A DNA stretch of 64,000 nt from Eisenbergiella tayi (lineage in GTDB: Bacteria; Bacillota; Clostridia; Lachnospirales; Lachnospiraceae), in assembly GCF_001881565.1 (NCBI RefSeq), contig NZ_MPDJ01000009.1, forward strand, positions 88,387 to 152,386. The letters run 5' to 3'. The notes beneath the pieces were generated by a model that worked only from the letters and a program-made list of their open reading frames with translations, made no database searches and had not been told where the DNA came from. Both the position numbers and the translations under genes were made by a program. This document shows positions 33,448 to 41,416 of the stretch, one piece after another. Every line of letters begins with the position of its first letter. Positions within the stretch are counted from its first letter, which is position 1.

Positions 33448-34143
33448 ATGAGGGAAAAAATACTTGTCGTAGATGACGAACAGGAAATTGCAGATCTGGT
33501 CGCCCTGTATCTGCAGGGCGAAAGCTTCGAGGTCTTTTCATTCTATTCTGCCGCGGAAGCGCTGGAATGTATCCGCAGGGAATCCCTGGATATGGCAATA
33601 CTGGATGTAATGATGCCTGAAATGGATGGGTTCCAGCTATGCAGGATCATCCGGGAACAATATACCTATCCGGTTATCATGCTCACCGCCAAGGGAGAGG
33701 AAATTGATAAAATAACCGGCCTTACCCTGGGGGCTGACGACTATATCACCAAGCCCTTCCGCCCGCTGGAGCTGGTAGCCCGGGTAAAAGCCCAGCTGCG
33801 GCGCTATAAGCATTACAATTCCGGATCCGGTATGACTGATGACATCATTTCCTGCTCCGGCCTGTCACTGAATGTGAAAACTCACGAATGTACCCTGAAC
33901 GAAAGGCCGCTCACTCTTACACCCACAGAATTTTCCATACTCTGCATCCTTTGCAGCCATAAGGGAAATGTGGTGAGTGCAGAGGAACTTTTCCATCAGG
34001 TCTGGGGAGATGAATATTTCAACAAAAGCAACAATACAATTACCGTCCATATCCGGCATCTGCGGGAAAAAATGGGCGATTCCTTTGAGGAGCCAAAATA
34101 TATTAAGACGGTCTGGGGGTGCGGATATAAAATTGAAGCATAA
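33448..34143 (+). CDS. vanR: VanR-like response regulator
   Basis: 231-aa OmpR-family regulator. Receiver Asp53 lies in ILDVMMPEMDG, with acidic Asp9/Asp10. The DNA-binding domain contains segments nearly identical to VanR proteins of glycopeptide-resistance clusters (LTPTEFSILCILC and NNTITVHIRHLREKM), which I recognise from memory. The start at 33448 has AGGAGGAAATCTTT in front. It overlaps the kinase gene by 11 nt, the usual vanR-vanS arrangement. It would respond to cell-wall-active antibiotics by activating the downstream D,D-carboxypeptidase, but there are no vanH, vanA or vanX genes here. Confidence 0.9.
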   Translation: MREKILVVDDEQEIADLVALYLQGESFEVFSFYSAAEALECIRRESLDMAILDVMMPEMDGFQLCRIIREQYTYPVIMLTAKGEEIDKITGLTLGADDYITKPFRPLELVARVKAQLRRYKHYNSGSGMTDDIISCSGLSLNVKTHECTLNERPLTLTPTEFSILCILCSHKGNVVSAEELFHQVWGDEYFNKSNNTITVHIRHLREKMGDSFEEPKYIKTVWGCGYKIEA

Positions 34144-35269
34144 ATTCTCTTTTTACTTAAAACTTATTGTATCTATTTGTGCAGGCCTTCTTTTCTGCCT
34201 GCTGCTCTATTACCTGGTGGACACCATTTGGAACGGCGCTGTCCTGGACTGGTTTGACAAAAATTATATGCATACCAGAAGCGCTGTCCTTAATGAAACC
34301 GGTCAGGAGGGCTTCATCCGGGAACCCAACTGGTATCAGCTGAAGAATCTGATGCTGCGTGTACTCAGCTTCACCGTAAGCCTGTGGATTCTCTCTGTCT
34401 ATCTCATTTCAAGGTTATATGCCTCACGGAAGGAACAGACGGCGCTGCACAAAACCGGTGATATGATCCGCCTTTGTATGACCCAGGATAATGATATCTC
34501 CTATATTTTTCCGGAAGAATATGCAGGAATTTCGGCGCAGATCATGCAGATCAAATCCCAGATGCTCCGGCACGAGCAGATTCTGAAGGAGGAAGCCGCT
34601 CGTAAGAATGACCTGATTACCTATCTTGCCCATGATCTGAAAACACCGCTGACCTCTGTCATCGGTTATCTCAGCCTTCTGGATGAAGCCCCGGACATGC
34701 CTGCCGAACAGAAGGCCAGATATACGCATATCGCACTGGACAAGGCCAACCGGCTGGAAAAGCTGATCAACGAATTTTTCGAAATCACCCGGTATAACCT
34801 TCAGCAAATTGTACTGGAAAAGGAACAGGTAGACCTTTATTACCTTCTCGTACAGCTGACCGATGAATTTTATCCCGCGCTGACCGCCCATGGCAATACG
34901 GTACAGCTGTCGGTTGACGAAAACTGTACCGTATACGGGGATCCGGAAAAGCTGGCAAGAGTATTTAATAACCTGCTGAAAAATGCGATTTATTACAGTT
35001 ACCCGGATACCCCTATTGAAATCACTGCGGAATACGGAACCGACCAAATCATCATCCTTATCCGCAATCAGGGTAAAACGATTTCTAAACAGCAGCTCAC
35101 TTCCATTTTTGATAAATTCTTCCGTCTGGACGATGCCCGGACCACAAACACAGGCGGCGCCGGACTGGGACTTGCTATCGCACGGGAGATTGTTACCCTG
35201 CATGGCGGCTCTATCACGGCAGAAAGTGCAGAGGAGCTCACTACGTTCCGGGTAGTGCTTCCTTTATGA
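34133..35269 (+). CDS. vanS: VanS-like sensor histidine kinase
   Basis: About 378 aa. Two membrane helices (9-29 and 74-94) flank a 45-residue extracellular loop. The dimerisation domain carries His167 in YLAHDLKTPLTS, and the ATPase domain contains GDPEKLARVFNNLLKNA and GGAGLGLAIAREI. The similarity to VanS in the region around DEAPDMPAEQK is strong. The start is a TTG at 34133 within the vanR end: every in-frame ATG upstream lies deep in vanR, and the next one downstream would remove helix 1. The short loop suggests sensing at the membrane. Confidence 0.88.
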   Translation: MKHKFSFYLKLIVSICAGLLFCLLLYYLVDTIWNGAVLDWFDKNYMHTRSAVLNETGQEGFIREPNWYQLKNLMLRVLSFTVSLWILSVYLISRLYASRKEQTALHKTGDMIRLCMTQDNDISYIFPEEYAGISAQIMQIKSQMLRHEQILKEEAARKNDLITYLAHDLKTPLTSVIGYLSLLDEAPDMPAEQKARYTHIALDKANRLEKLINEFFEITRYNLQQIVLEKEQVDLYYLLVQLTDEFYPALTAHGNTVQLSVDENCTVYGDPEKLARVFNNLLKNAIYYSYPDTPIEITAEYGTDQIIILIRNQGKTISKQQLTSIFDKFFRLDDARTTNTGGAGLGLAIAREIVTLHGGSITAESAEELTTFRVVLPL

Positions 35270-35315
35270 GCAAGCGGTTTTTCCGGTAAGACATTTTAGA
35301 AAGGCAGGATACTTT

Positions 35316-36359
35316 ATGAAAACGGGATCAAACACAAATAAGGAAAGAATGCGGGCGCAAAGACTCAGGAAACAGCGCAGGCGCAGACGGCGTATCCGGC
35401 GTTTGTGCACGGTACTTATCATACTTATGATCGCAGGTCTTACCGTATTCATCTCCGGCAGGATTCTTCTGGGGCAGGAAAATAAAGACATTATTTCCGG
35501 TTATACCGCAGCCTCCGAACCTGCAGAAGCTGAATCTGAATCCGAAGAGCCATCCCTGTCGGTGGATGTGGAGAAGCTCTACAGTCCTTATTGTATCCTG
35601 GAGCAGCTGGACACCGGCGAAATTCTGGCATCCCGGCAGAAGGGCACGCGGATTTATCCGGCCTCTCTCACTAAAATCATGACAGCCATACTCGCGATCG
35701 AAAATACGCCGGATCTGGATCAGACGATTCCGCTGCCTGATGCCCTTTTCTCCTCCCTCTATGTCCAAAATGCTTCCATGGCCGGTTTTCAGCCCGGGGA
35801 GGAAGCAAGCGGAAGGGATCTGCTTTATGGCATCCTGCTGCCCTCCGGCGCGGAATGCTGTCTTGCTTTTGCCGATAACATCGCAGGCTCGGAGCGGGAT
35901 TTCGTGGGAATGATGAACCGCAAGGCCGATCAGCTGGGCATGGAAAACACACATTTCTGCAATTCCACCGGGCTTCATGATGAGAATCACTACTCTACGG
36001 CAGAAGATATCGCCGTATTGCTGCGCTATGCGTTAAATAATGAAGAATTCCGAAAAGTATTTACCGCCAGCCGCTACAGCACTTCTCCCAGCGCCTTACA
36101 TCCTGACGGCTTTACCTTTTACAGTTCCATGTTCCAATATATGGAAACGGCACAGTTTCCCGGCGGGGAAATCCTGGGCGGGAAAACCGGTTATACCAGT
36201 GAGGCCGGCCTGTGCCTGGCAAGCCTTGCACGGATTGGAGATACCGAATACATTCTCGTTACCGCCGGAGCTGCCGGTGATCATCAGACAAAGCCCTATC
36301 ATATCCTGGATGCTGAGTCCGTATACAGCCAGATCGGGAACCGTTCGGACCCCCATTAA
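35316..36359 (+). CDS. D-alanyl-D-alanine carboxypeptidase (DacA/VanY-like, class A)
   Basis: 347-aa membrane-anchored serine peptidase S11. A very arginine-rich cytoplasmic tail (RRRRRRIRR, residues 21-29) and a helix (31-50) are followed by the penicillin-binding-type domain. The SxxK motif is Ser117-Leu-Thr-Lys120, and the KTG motif is 290-292. The SxN motif reads Ser-Gly-Ala (177-179), lacking the usual Asn. It would trim the terminal D-Ala of peptidoglycan pentapeptide. Following vanRS directly, it is probably induced by glycopeptides or cell-wall stress. It is followed by a terminator. Confidence 0.9.
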   Translation: MKTGSNTNKERMRAQRLRKQRRRRRRIRRLCTVLIILMIAGLTVFISGRILLGQENKDIISGYTAASEPAEAESESEEPSLSVDVEKLYSPYCILEQLDTGEILASRQKGTRIYPASLTKIMTAILAIENTPDLDQTIPLPDALFSSLYVQNASMAGFQPGEEASGRDLLYGILLPSGAECCLAFADNIAGSERDFVGMMNRKADQLGMENTHFCNSTGLHDENHYSTAEDIAVLLRYALNNEEFRKVFTASRYSTSPSALHPDGFTFYSSMFQYMETAQFPGGEILGGKTGYTSEAGLCLASLARIGDTEYILVTAGAAGDHQTKPYHILDAESVYSQIGNRSDPH

Positions 36360-36362
36360 AAG

Positions 36363-36403
36363 AAGGGCCGCTTCCGGCAGATAACTGCCGGGAAGCGGCC
36401 CTT
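36363..36403. terminator. Strong bidirectional terminator hairpin
   Basis: AAGGGCCGCTTCCGGCAG pairs with CTGCCGGGAAGCGGCCCTT (one bulge) around ATAA. It serves the carboxypeptidase gene on plus and, with TTTT on the minus side, the ECF operon. Confidence 0.85.
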
Positions 36404-36443
36404 CCTGGTTACGCGTAAGTTTTTCTTTTCCTAACCCGGTCTT

Positions 36444-37010
36444 TTAGATATAAGGCACGATATTTCTGATGTTTTTCATTCTCTTGGCAAGCAGCAGGAC
36501 AACGAAAGGTGTCAGAGCGATCGGCACTACATCCGCAATACCAATCCAGATGACACAGTAGGTATATTCCAGACCTGTGAAATAGGAAAGGGAAATGCTG
36601 GTGGTCAGGATCATCAGGATACCGAACAGGATACTCCAGAACAGGCTGACAGCAATGAATTTACCCTTGTTGGCAGTAAGCTCCAGCAGATCCTTCTTTC
36701 CATTGCGAAGATGAATCAGGGCAGGCAGGGCTGCGGAAAGGCCTACGGTGATACCATCTGCAAGAGGGGAATGCAGAGGAATAAAGTTTCCGGAAAGCAG
36801 CGCCCATACAATAGTTCCGATATATCCGGCAAAGAAGCCGGTTACGGGTCCGAAAAGATATCCGATAACTACAATAATAAATGCAAATGTTCTGAAATGA
36901 ACCGCACCCGGGATCAGCGGGATAGGACACAGATAAGCCCAAAGGACACCTGTCAGAACACCAAATACAACAAAGAAAATGATGTTAACAAATGAAAATT
37001 TTTTAGTCAC
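36444..37010 (-). CDS. ECF transporter substrate-specificity (S) component
   Basis: 188-aa membrane protein with six hydrophobic helices, consistent with an ECF S-component. The N terminus has VVFGVLTGVLWAYLCP and loop 1 has IPGAVHFRTFAFI. It shares an operon with EcfT, a double EcfA, a creatininase-family hydrolase and a phosphoribosyltransferase. The substrate is therefore probably a nucleobase-like or amidinated heterocycle. Start is GTG at 37010 behind GAGGAGAAAAAA. The S-component residues that fix specificity are not identifiable by eye. Confidence 0.8.
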   Translation of the reverse strand: MTKKFSFVNIIFFVVFGVLTGVLWAYLCPIPLIPGAVHFRTFAFIIVVIGYLFGPVTGFFAGYIGTIVWALLSGNFIPLHSPLADGITVGLSAALPALIHLRNGKKDLLELTANKGKFIAVSLFWSILFGILMILTTSISLSYFTGLEYTYCVIWIGIADVVPIALTPFVVLLLAKRMKNIRNIVPYI

Positions 37011-37041
37011 TTTTTTCTCCTCCTCATTCGTGGCTGATTGA

Positions 37042-37821
37042 TTAATAGCTGATTTCAGCTATTTCGTGTAATATATCAAGAAGCTTCTTGCACGCGTAAT
37101 CAAAAAGCTTATGACCCTTTTCGGCTGTGGCAAAGGTAGGGGCGCCGATAACGCCGCTGTTTGTCACATCCTTCGTTTTCCAGCCCGCATTGATGGGGCC
37201 GAATACGGTTACATATTTCTCTCCCTTGAAGCAGTCCGCGGGCTCTTCATCCACAGCCAGCTCCATATGTACGGTTTCAGGCCTCGCCGCAAGCATCAGG
37301 GAAGTTTCCAGCTCACAGGCATGGAAAACGCCGTACTTGCCGGACTGCTGCAGATCCTTCAGGCCGTCATTCCAGAACGGTGTAAACCACCAGTCAAATA
37401 CAAATACATCCAGGCCCAGATCAATACGCAGGTCACGGCTGATCATGTTCAGCATATCCGTATTGCCGCCATGGCTGTTGAAAAGAACCAGTTTTTTGAA
37501 GCCGCTGGCTGATATGGCGGCTGCGATGTCATGAAGCAGGGAATAGTAGGTCTGTGTTCCAAATGTAATGGTTCCTGCAAAGCCCATATGCTCATTGCTC
37601 TTCCCCACATTCAGCTGAGGGGCAAAAATCAGATTACCCTCTTCAAATTCACATTCATTTACCATCTTGTCCACCAGAGTGGAAAGAATGATAGCGTCCG
37701 TTCCCACCGGCAGATGTGCGCCGTGCTGCTCCGTAGCGGATGTGGGTAAAAGGACAATAGATTTGTCCTTATCCAGCGCTGCGATTTCATCTCTCGTCAG
37801 GTTTTCCCATTTTTTAATCAT
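37042..37821 (-). CDS. Creatininase-family amidohydrolase
   Basis: 259-aa metal-dependent amidohydrolase of the creatininase family. Metal-binding motifs are visible as SATEQHGAHLPVGTDA (residues 28-43), NSHGGN (about 114-119) and CELETS (about 168-173). Family members hydrolyse creatinine, formamides of pyrimidines (ArfB-type) or mycofactocin peptides. Lying between ECF S and T genes and near a phosphoribosyltransferase, it may open or deformylate an imported purine-derived ring. The ATG follows CGGAGGATGT. Confidence 0.88.
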   Translation of the reverse strand: MIKKWENLTRDEIAALDKDKSIVLLPTSATEQHGAHLPVGTDAIILSTLVDKMVNECEFEEGNLIFAPQLNVGKSNEHMGFAGTITFGTQTYYSLLHDIAAAISASGFKKLVLFNSHGGNTDMLNMISRDLRIDLGLDVFVFDWWFTPFWNDGLKDLQQSGKYGVFHACELETSLMLAARPETVHMELAVDEEPADCFKGEKYVTVFGPINAGWKTKDVTNSGVIGAPTFATAEKGHKLFDYACKKLLDILHEIAEISY

Positions 37822-37888
37822 ACATCCTCCGTTCTGCTGCCTCCGGCAGCGTGCTTTTGTTGATTATAAGGCTGACTGCCAGCCGTTG

Positions 37889-38713
37889 TCATACAGGAAT
37901 ATAGAAATACATACGAAGAACAATCGTAATCGCAATTGCAGCTGCATTGGCCGCCACAAACCAGGCATCGTAAGCCGTCGCTTTTATCGCCTTATAGGCG
38001 GTACGGCGGACAGAGAAATTCAGCTGATAATAGTGCATCGCCAGGGATATCGCCTGTCCCTTGCTGATAACGCGGAACAGAAGCGGCAGGGAAAAGGTCA
38101 CATAATTCTTAACCTTGGTCGCCCATCCGCAGTCTTCAATCTCAAGCCCTCTGGAGCTCTGAGCCTCCATAATAGCATTCAGCTCCGTAATAATCATAGG
38201 TATGATCTGGAAAATCAGGCCGATACCGAATGCAAGCGCATAAGAAATCTTCCACTTCTGAAGCCCCAATATGATTTCACTGAAGTTAGTGGTCAGAAGC
38301 ACCGTATAAAAAGAGGAAATCATCAGGAAGATACGCAGGGCGTACACAGCGCCCTTATAAAGATCATACCAGTCAAAACAGATAGAAATGCCCTGACCGT
38401 TAAAAAAGGGCATCACTGTTTCAAAAAAGATAGGGCCGCCCTGTACCGCGGGCGTTTCAAAAAGTCCCAGAATCAGCCACAGCAGAAAAATAAAAGCGAG
38501 AAGCACTTTCAATTTACCGGCCAGTACGAGGATATACTTCTGAATCCGGCAGGTACACCACATGGCAATAAAAAAAGCAAACAGAAAAAGCAAAGCCACT
38601 CCCGACTTGATGACACTGGTCAGAATCGCCATAACCAGGAAAAACAAAAATTTGGTTCTGGGATCCAGCCTGTGCAGCAGGGAGTCCGCGTCTACATACT
38701 GTAAATAATCCAT
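37889..38713 (-). CDS. ECF transporter transmembrane (T) component
   Basis: 274-aa EcfT protein with several membrane helices and the Ala-Arg-Gly-type coupling motifs. QSSRGLEIEDC near residue 183 is motif 1. The second coupling motif is less clear. It starts directly after the EcfA stop, within TAAATG, so translation is coupled. It links the S component with the fused ATPase. Confidence 0.87.
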   Translation of the reverse strand: MDYLQYVDADSLLHRLDPRTKFLFFLVMAILTSVIKSGVALLFLFAFFIAMWCTCRIQKYILVLAGKLKVLLAFIFLLWLILGLFETPAVQGGPIFFETVMPFFNGQGISICFDWYDLYKGAVYALRIFLMISSFYTVLLTTNFSEIILGLQKWKISYALAFGIGLIFQIIPMIITELNAIMEAQSSRGLEIEDCGWATKVKNYVTFSLPLLFRVISKGQAISLAMHYYQLNFSVRRTAYKAIKATAYDAWFVAANAAAIAITIVLRMYFYIPV

Positions 38714-40363
38714 TTATACATTCCTTTCCACTATCTTTGCCGCAAACTCTTCCACACTGTAACAGATTTCATCCAGACCCAGAGCCTTGGAAAGCAGAAC
38801 TACCGGCGGCAGCTGGATATTGATATGGTCAAAGATGTCATCCCTGCGGGCCAGCGACTCTTTGGAGCCCTCAAAAATCTTTTCTCCCTGGTTCAGTATG
38901 ATGGCTTCATCCACTGTTTTGAACACCAGAGGGATTTCATGGCTGATCATAATAACGGTTTTTCCTTCCGCAGACAGCTTCTTGATCATATCTGCCAGCT
39001 CCTTTATCAGGAAACCGTCCATACCCAGGGTAGGCTCATCCAGAATGATCACATCCGCACTGGAAAACAATACGGAAAGGATCGTCAGCATGTGCTTTTT
39101 CCCCATAGACAGATTCAGGGGGAAGGTTTCCCGATCCTCTTCCAGATGATAAGACTTCAGCACCTCCGTCAGCTGTTCTTCCGAAAAAGGCACCTGCTGC
39201 ATACGGGCACAGAAGGTAAGCTCCCTTTCCACGGTCTCCTCAAAAAGCATATGCTCCGGATGCTGGAACACCAGGATGATATTCTTGGAAACCTGGGCAA
39301 CCGTCTTTTTGATAATGGATTCCCCTTTATAGCGCACATCCCCTTCCGTGGGCTTGTGCAGGCCGTTCAAATGCTTTACAAAGGTGGTTTTTCCTGACCC
39401 GTTCTGTCCCAAAACTGCAACCACCTTACCCTTTGCCACATTGGCATTCACATCGATCAGGGCATGGAAGCCGTCGCTAAAGGTTTTGCCCAGATTATGA
39501 ACGGTAATCACCAGCTCCTTTTCCTCTTCCTGCACCTGCGTATTCGTAAATTCCCTGACAGGAATCAGCTTTTCCAGCTGCTTTTGTCCTTCCTCCACCG
39601 TGTAGAAAAGCTCCAGCTGAGGGAAGCTTTTGGACAGTTCCCTGTATATTTCCACTTCCTGGGGAATGATAACTCCCAGTCTCTCCTGCAATGCAAAATC
39701 CTTGAAAAAATCATCCCTGGTACCGTCAAAAACAACTTCTCCGTCCAGCAGGCCGATCACATGATCCACAATTCCCGCAGACCATACCAGGTTATTATCC
39801 ACAAGCACCGTTGTATTTCCGTTGATACTCAGCTGTCCCAGGATACTCTGCACCATTTTCTTGCCGTTGGGATCCAGAGAGCTGACCGGCTCATCCATGA
39901 TGAGGATATCCGGATCCATGGCCAGTACGGAAGCAATACATACAGACTGGCGCTGTCCGCCGGAAAGGTTTGCCACACTTCGGTTTCTCAGATACTGAAG
40001 GTTCAGCAGATCCAGAACGTACTCCATGCGCTCCATGATTTCTTCCTGGGGAAGGCCCAGGTTTTCCATTCCGAAGGCAATCGCGTCTTCCACACCATAG
40101 CCGAACAGCTGGTTCTCCGGAGACTGGCTCACCACGCTGACAAAGGTTCCCTCCGGTACGTCAAAGCTCCCCTGAAGCTCCCCGTTTCCGATAAGCTTGG
40201 GAATGACCTGGCTGAATATCTGCACCAGAGTGGATTTTCCGCATCCGCTTGGCCCCACAATCGCCGTAACCTTTCCCTTTTCTATGGAAAAGTTCACCTT
40301 TTTAAGGACTTCTTTTCCATCGGGAGTATATTTATAACTGATATCGTTAACTACGTAATTCAC
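38714..40363 (-). CDS. Fused ECF transporter ATPase (EcfA1-EcfA2 in one chain)
   Basis: 549-aa tandem ABC ATPase. The first half has Walker A GPSGCGKST (36-44), signature NLSGGQRQS, and Walker B ILIMDEPVSSLDP. The second half has Walker A GQNGSGKTT, an atypical signature LNLSMGKKHM, and Walker B VIILDEPTLGMDG. Such double ATPases replace separate EcfA1 and EcfA2. Start is GTG at 40363 behind GAGGAGAAAATCAA. The unusual second signature may make one ATP site weaker. Confidence 0.92.
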   Translation of the reverse strand: MNYVVNDISYKYTPDGKEVLKKVNFSIEKGKVTAIVGPSGCGKSTLVQIFSQVIPKLIGNGELQGSFDVPEGTFVSVVSQSPENQLFGYGVEDAIAFGMENLGLPQEEIMERMEYVLDLLNLQYLRNRSVANLSGGQRQSVCIASVLAMDPDILIMDEPVSSLDPNGKKMVQSILGQLSINGNTTVLVDNNLVWSAGIVDHVIGLLDGEVVFDGTRDDFFKDFALQERLGVIIPQEVEIYRELSKSFPQLELFYTVEEGQKQLEKLIPVREFTNTQVQEEEKELVITVHNLGKTFSDGFHALIDVNANVAKGKVVAVLGQNGSGKTTFVKHLNGLHKPTEGDVRYKGESIIKKTVAQVSKNIILVFQHPEHMLFEETVERELTFCARMQQVPFSEEQLTEVLKSYHLEEDRETFPLNLSMGKKHMLTILSVLFSSADVIILDEPTLGMDGFLIKELADMIKKLSAEGKTVIMISHEIPLVFKTVDEAIILNQGEKIFEGSKESLARRDDIFDHINIQLPPVVLLSKALGLDEICYSVEEFAAKIVERNV

Positions 40364-40459
40364 TTGATTTTCTCCTCAATTTTCCGGTTCCTTTCCATCG
40401 GTCCGCATACCGAAGCGTCCGGTTCTTCCGGCAGGCCTGTACTTTGCCGGAGATGTCTT

Positions 40460-41017
40460 TTATCTGGATGCGGTTACCGGAAATACCGGGAAGGATTCCA
40501 GATAGATGATATCCTTACGCTTCGCAGCATCTCCTTCCGCCAATATGGCAGCCTTGCCCGCCACCTTTCCGCCGGCTTTTTCCACCAGGGATTCCATGGC
40601 CTTCAAAGATTCTCCCGTACTGATAACATCATCCACAATGAGGATTTTCTTTCCCCGGATCATATTGCTCTCTTCCCTGTCCAGACAGAGGATCTGTTTT
40701 TTCTGTGTAGTGATGGAATATACCTCCGTCACAAAGGGATCTATCATGTAAGGCTTGACGCTCTTTCTTGCGACAAAATAGCGTTTCATATCCAGAATAC
40801 GTGCCATTTCCTGAATGAGCGGAATACCCTTTGCCTCGGCAGTGATCAGATAATCCACCTCAGGCACTTTTTTTACCAGCTCCGCCGCCGCCTTTACAAC
40901 AAGCTCCGCATCTCCCAAAAGGACAAAACTGGCAATTTCCATGCTGTCGGTGATACGGATACGGGGCAGTCTTCTGATGCAGCCGGCGATATTCATCTCA
41001 TAGTACTTATTCTCCAT
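40460..41017 (-). CDS. Phosphoribosyltransferase, adenine/xanthine-type
   Basis: 185-aa type I phosphoribosyltransferase. The PRPP loop is KILIVDDVISTGES (124-137). The N-terminal region has YLITAEAKGIP and the flexible loop includes ARKSVKPYM, all typical of Apt/Xpt-like enzymes. The first gene of the ECF operon, it would trap an imported base as its nucleotide and help accumulate it. The exact base cannot be read from this sequence. The ATG follows GGAGGGTTCATT. The leader is structured. Confidence 0.9.
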   Translation of the reverse strand: MENKYYEMNIAGCIRRLPRIRITDSMEIASFVLLGDAELVVKAAAELVKKVPEVDYLITAEAKGIPLIQEMARILDMKRYFVARKSVKPYMIDPFVTEVYSITTQKKQILCLDREESNMIRGKKILIVDDVISTGESLKAMESLVEKAGGKVAGKAAILAEGDAAKRKDIIYLESFPVFPVTASR

Positions 41018-41048
41018 AATGAACCCTCCATATAATTTGTTATAAAAC

Positions 41049-41138
41049 GCACAGTCATTTTCGACACCTTGTTTTCCCTGTGCTTTGTATTGTTTTCCTG
41101 CCTGTTACATCGTAAGACAACAGTTACTCACAATACAA
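41049..41138 (-). ncRNA. Structured leader of the ECF operon, candidate riboswitch
   Basis: Directly after a likely transcription start near 41142, the minus strand has a 9-bp outer stem (41130-41138 with 41085-41093). It encloses a 5-bp inner hairpin (41119-41123 with 41102-41106). A second stem-loop (41078-41083 with 41049-41054) follows immediately. No terminator is visible; control could act on translation of the first gene. It does not match the purine, TPP, cobalamin, ZTP, preQ1 or guanidine patterns I know. Confidence 0.45.
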
Positions 41139-41148
41139 TATCATTCAA

Positions 41149-41177
41149 ATTATGCACCAAATCCGTTGGCTTGTCAC
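41149..41177 (-). promoter_or_regulatory. ECF operon promoter
   Basis: Minus-strand -35 GTGACA (41172-41177), 17-bp spacer, -10 CATAAT (41149-41154). It gives a leader of about 125 nt before the phosphoribosyltransferase ATG. The remaining region up to 41352 (about 175 bp) is AT-rich and shows nothing else recognised. Confidence 0.6.
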
Positions 41178-41352
41178 TAAAAAATTAATAAATATTTAAG
41201 AATTGTTTATTTATATATAACTTTTTCCCTTTACGGCATTTTTGTTGTTCAACTTTCATTTTCCTTACGTATTTTACATTCTGCTTACATTTCCTTCTAC
41301 GTATAAGTTGTATAAATTACTTCAGGAGTTTATGGCAATGCGGCTGAAAAAA

Positions 41353-41399
41353 GCAGACAGCCTGTTTCTTTCCCTGTCGGGATTAAAATTGCTGTCTGC
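41353..41399 (-). terminator. Terminator of the sulfatase operon
   Basis: On the minus strand GCAGACAGC (41391-41399) pairs with 41353-41361 over nine perfect pairs around a 29-nt loop. TTTTTT follows. Confidence 0.7.
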
Positions 41400-41416
41400 C
41401 CTTTGTTTTTATGTTT

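Noticed and set aside
33977..34132. ATG start for the VanS-like kinase inside vanR
   Set aside because: It would add 52 residues read out of frame from the vanR DNA-binding domain; the TTG at 34133 gives the usual short overlap.
41018..41138. Purine riboswitch before the phosphoribosyltransferase
   Set aside because: The three-way junction and conserved loop sequences of purine riboswitches are absent; kept only as an unassigned structured leader.
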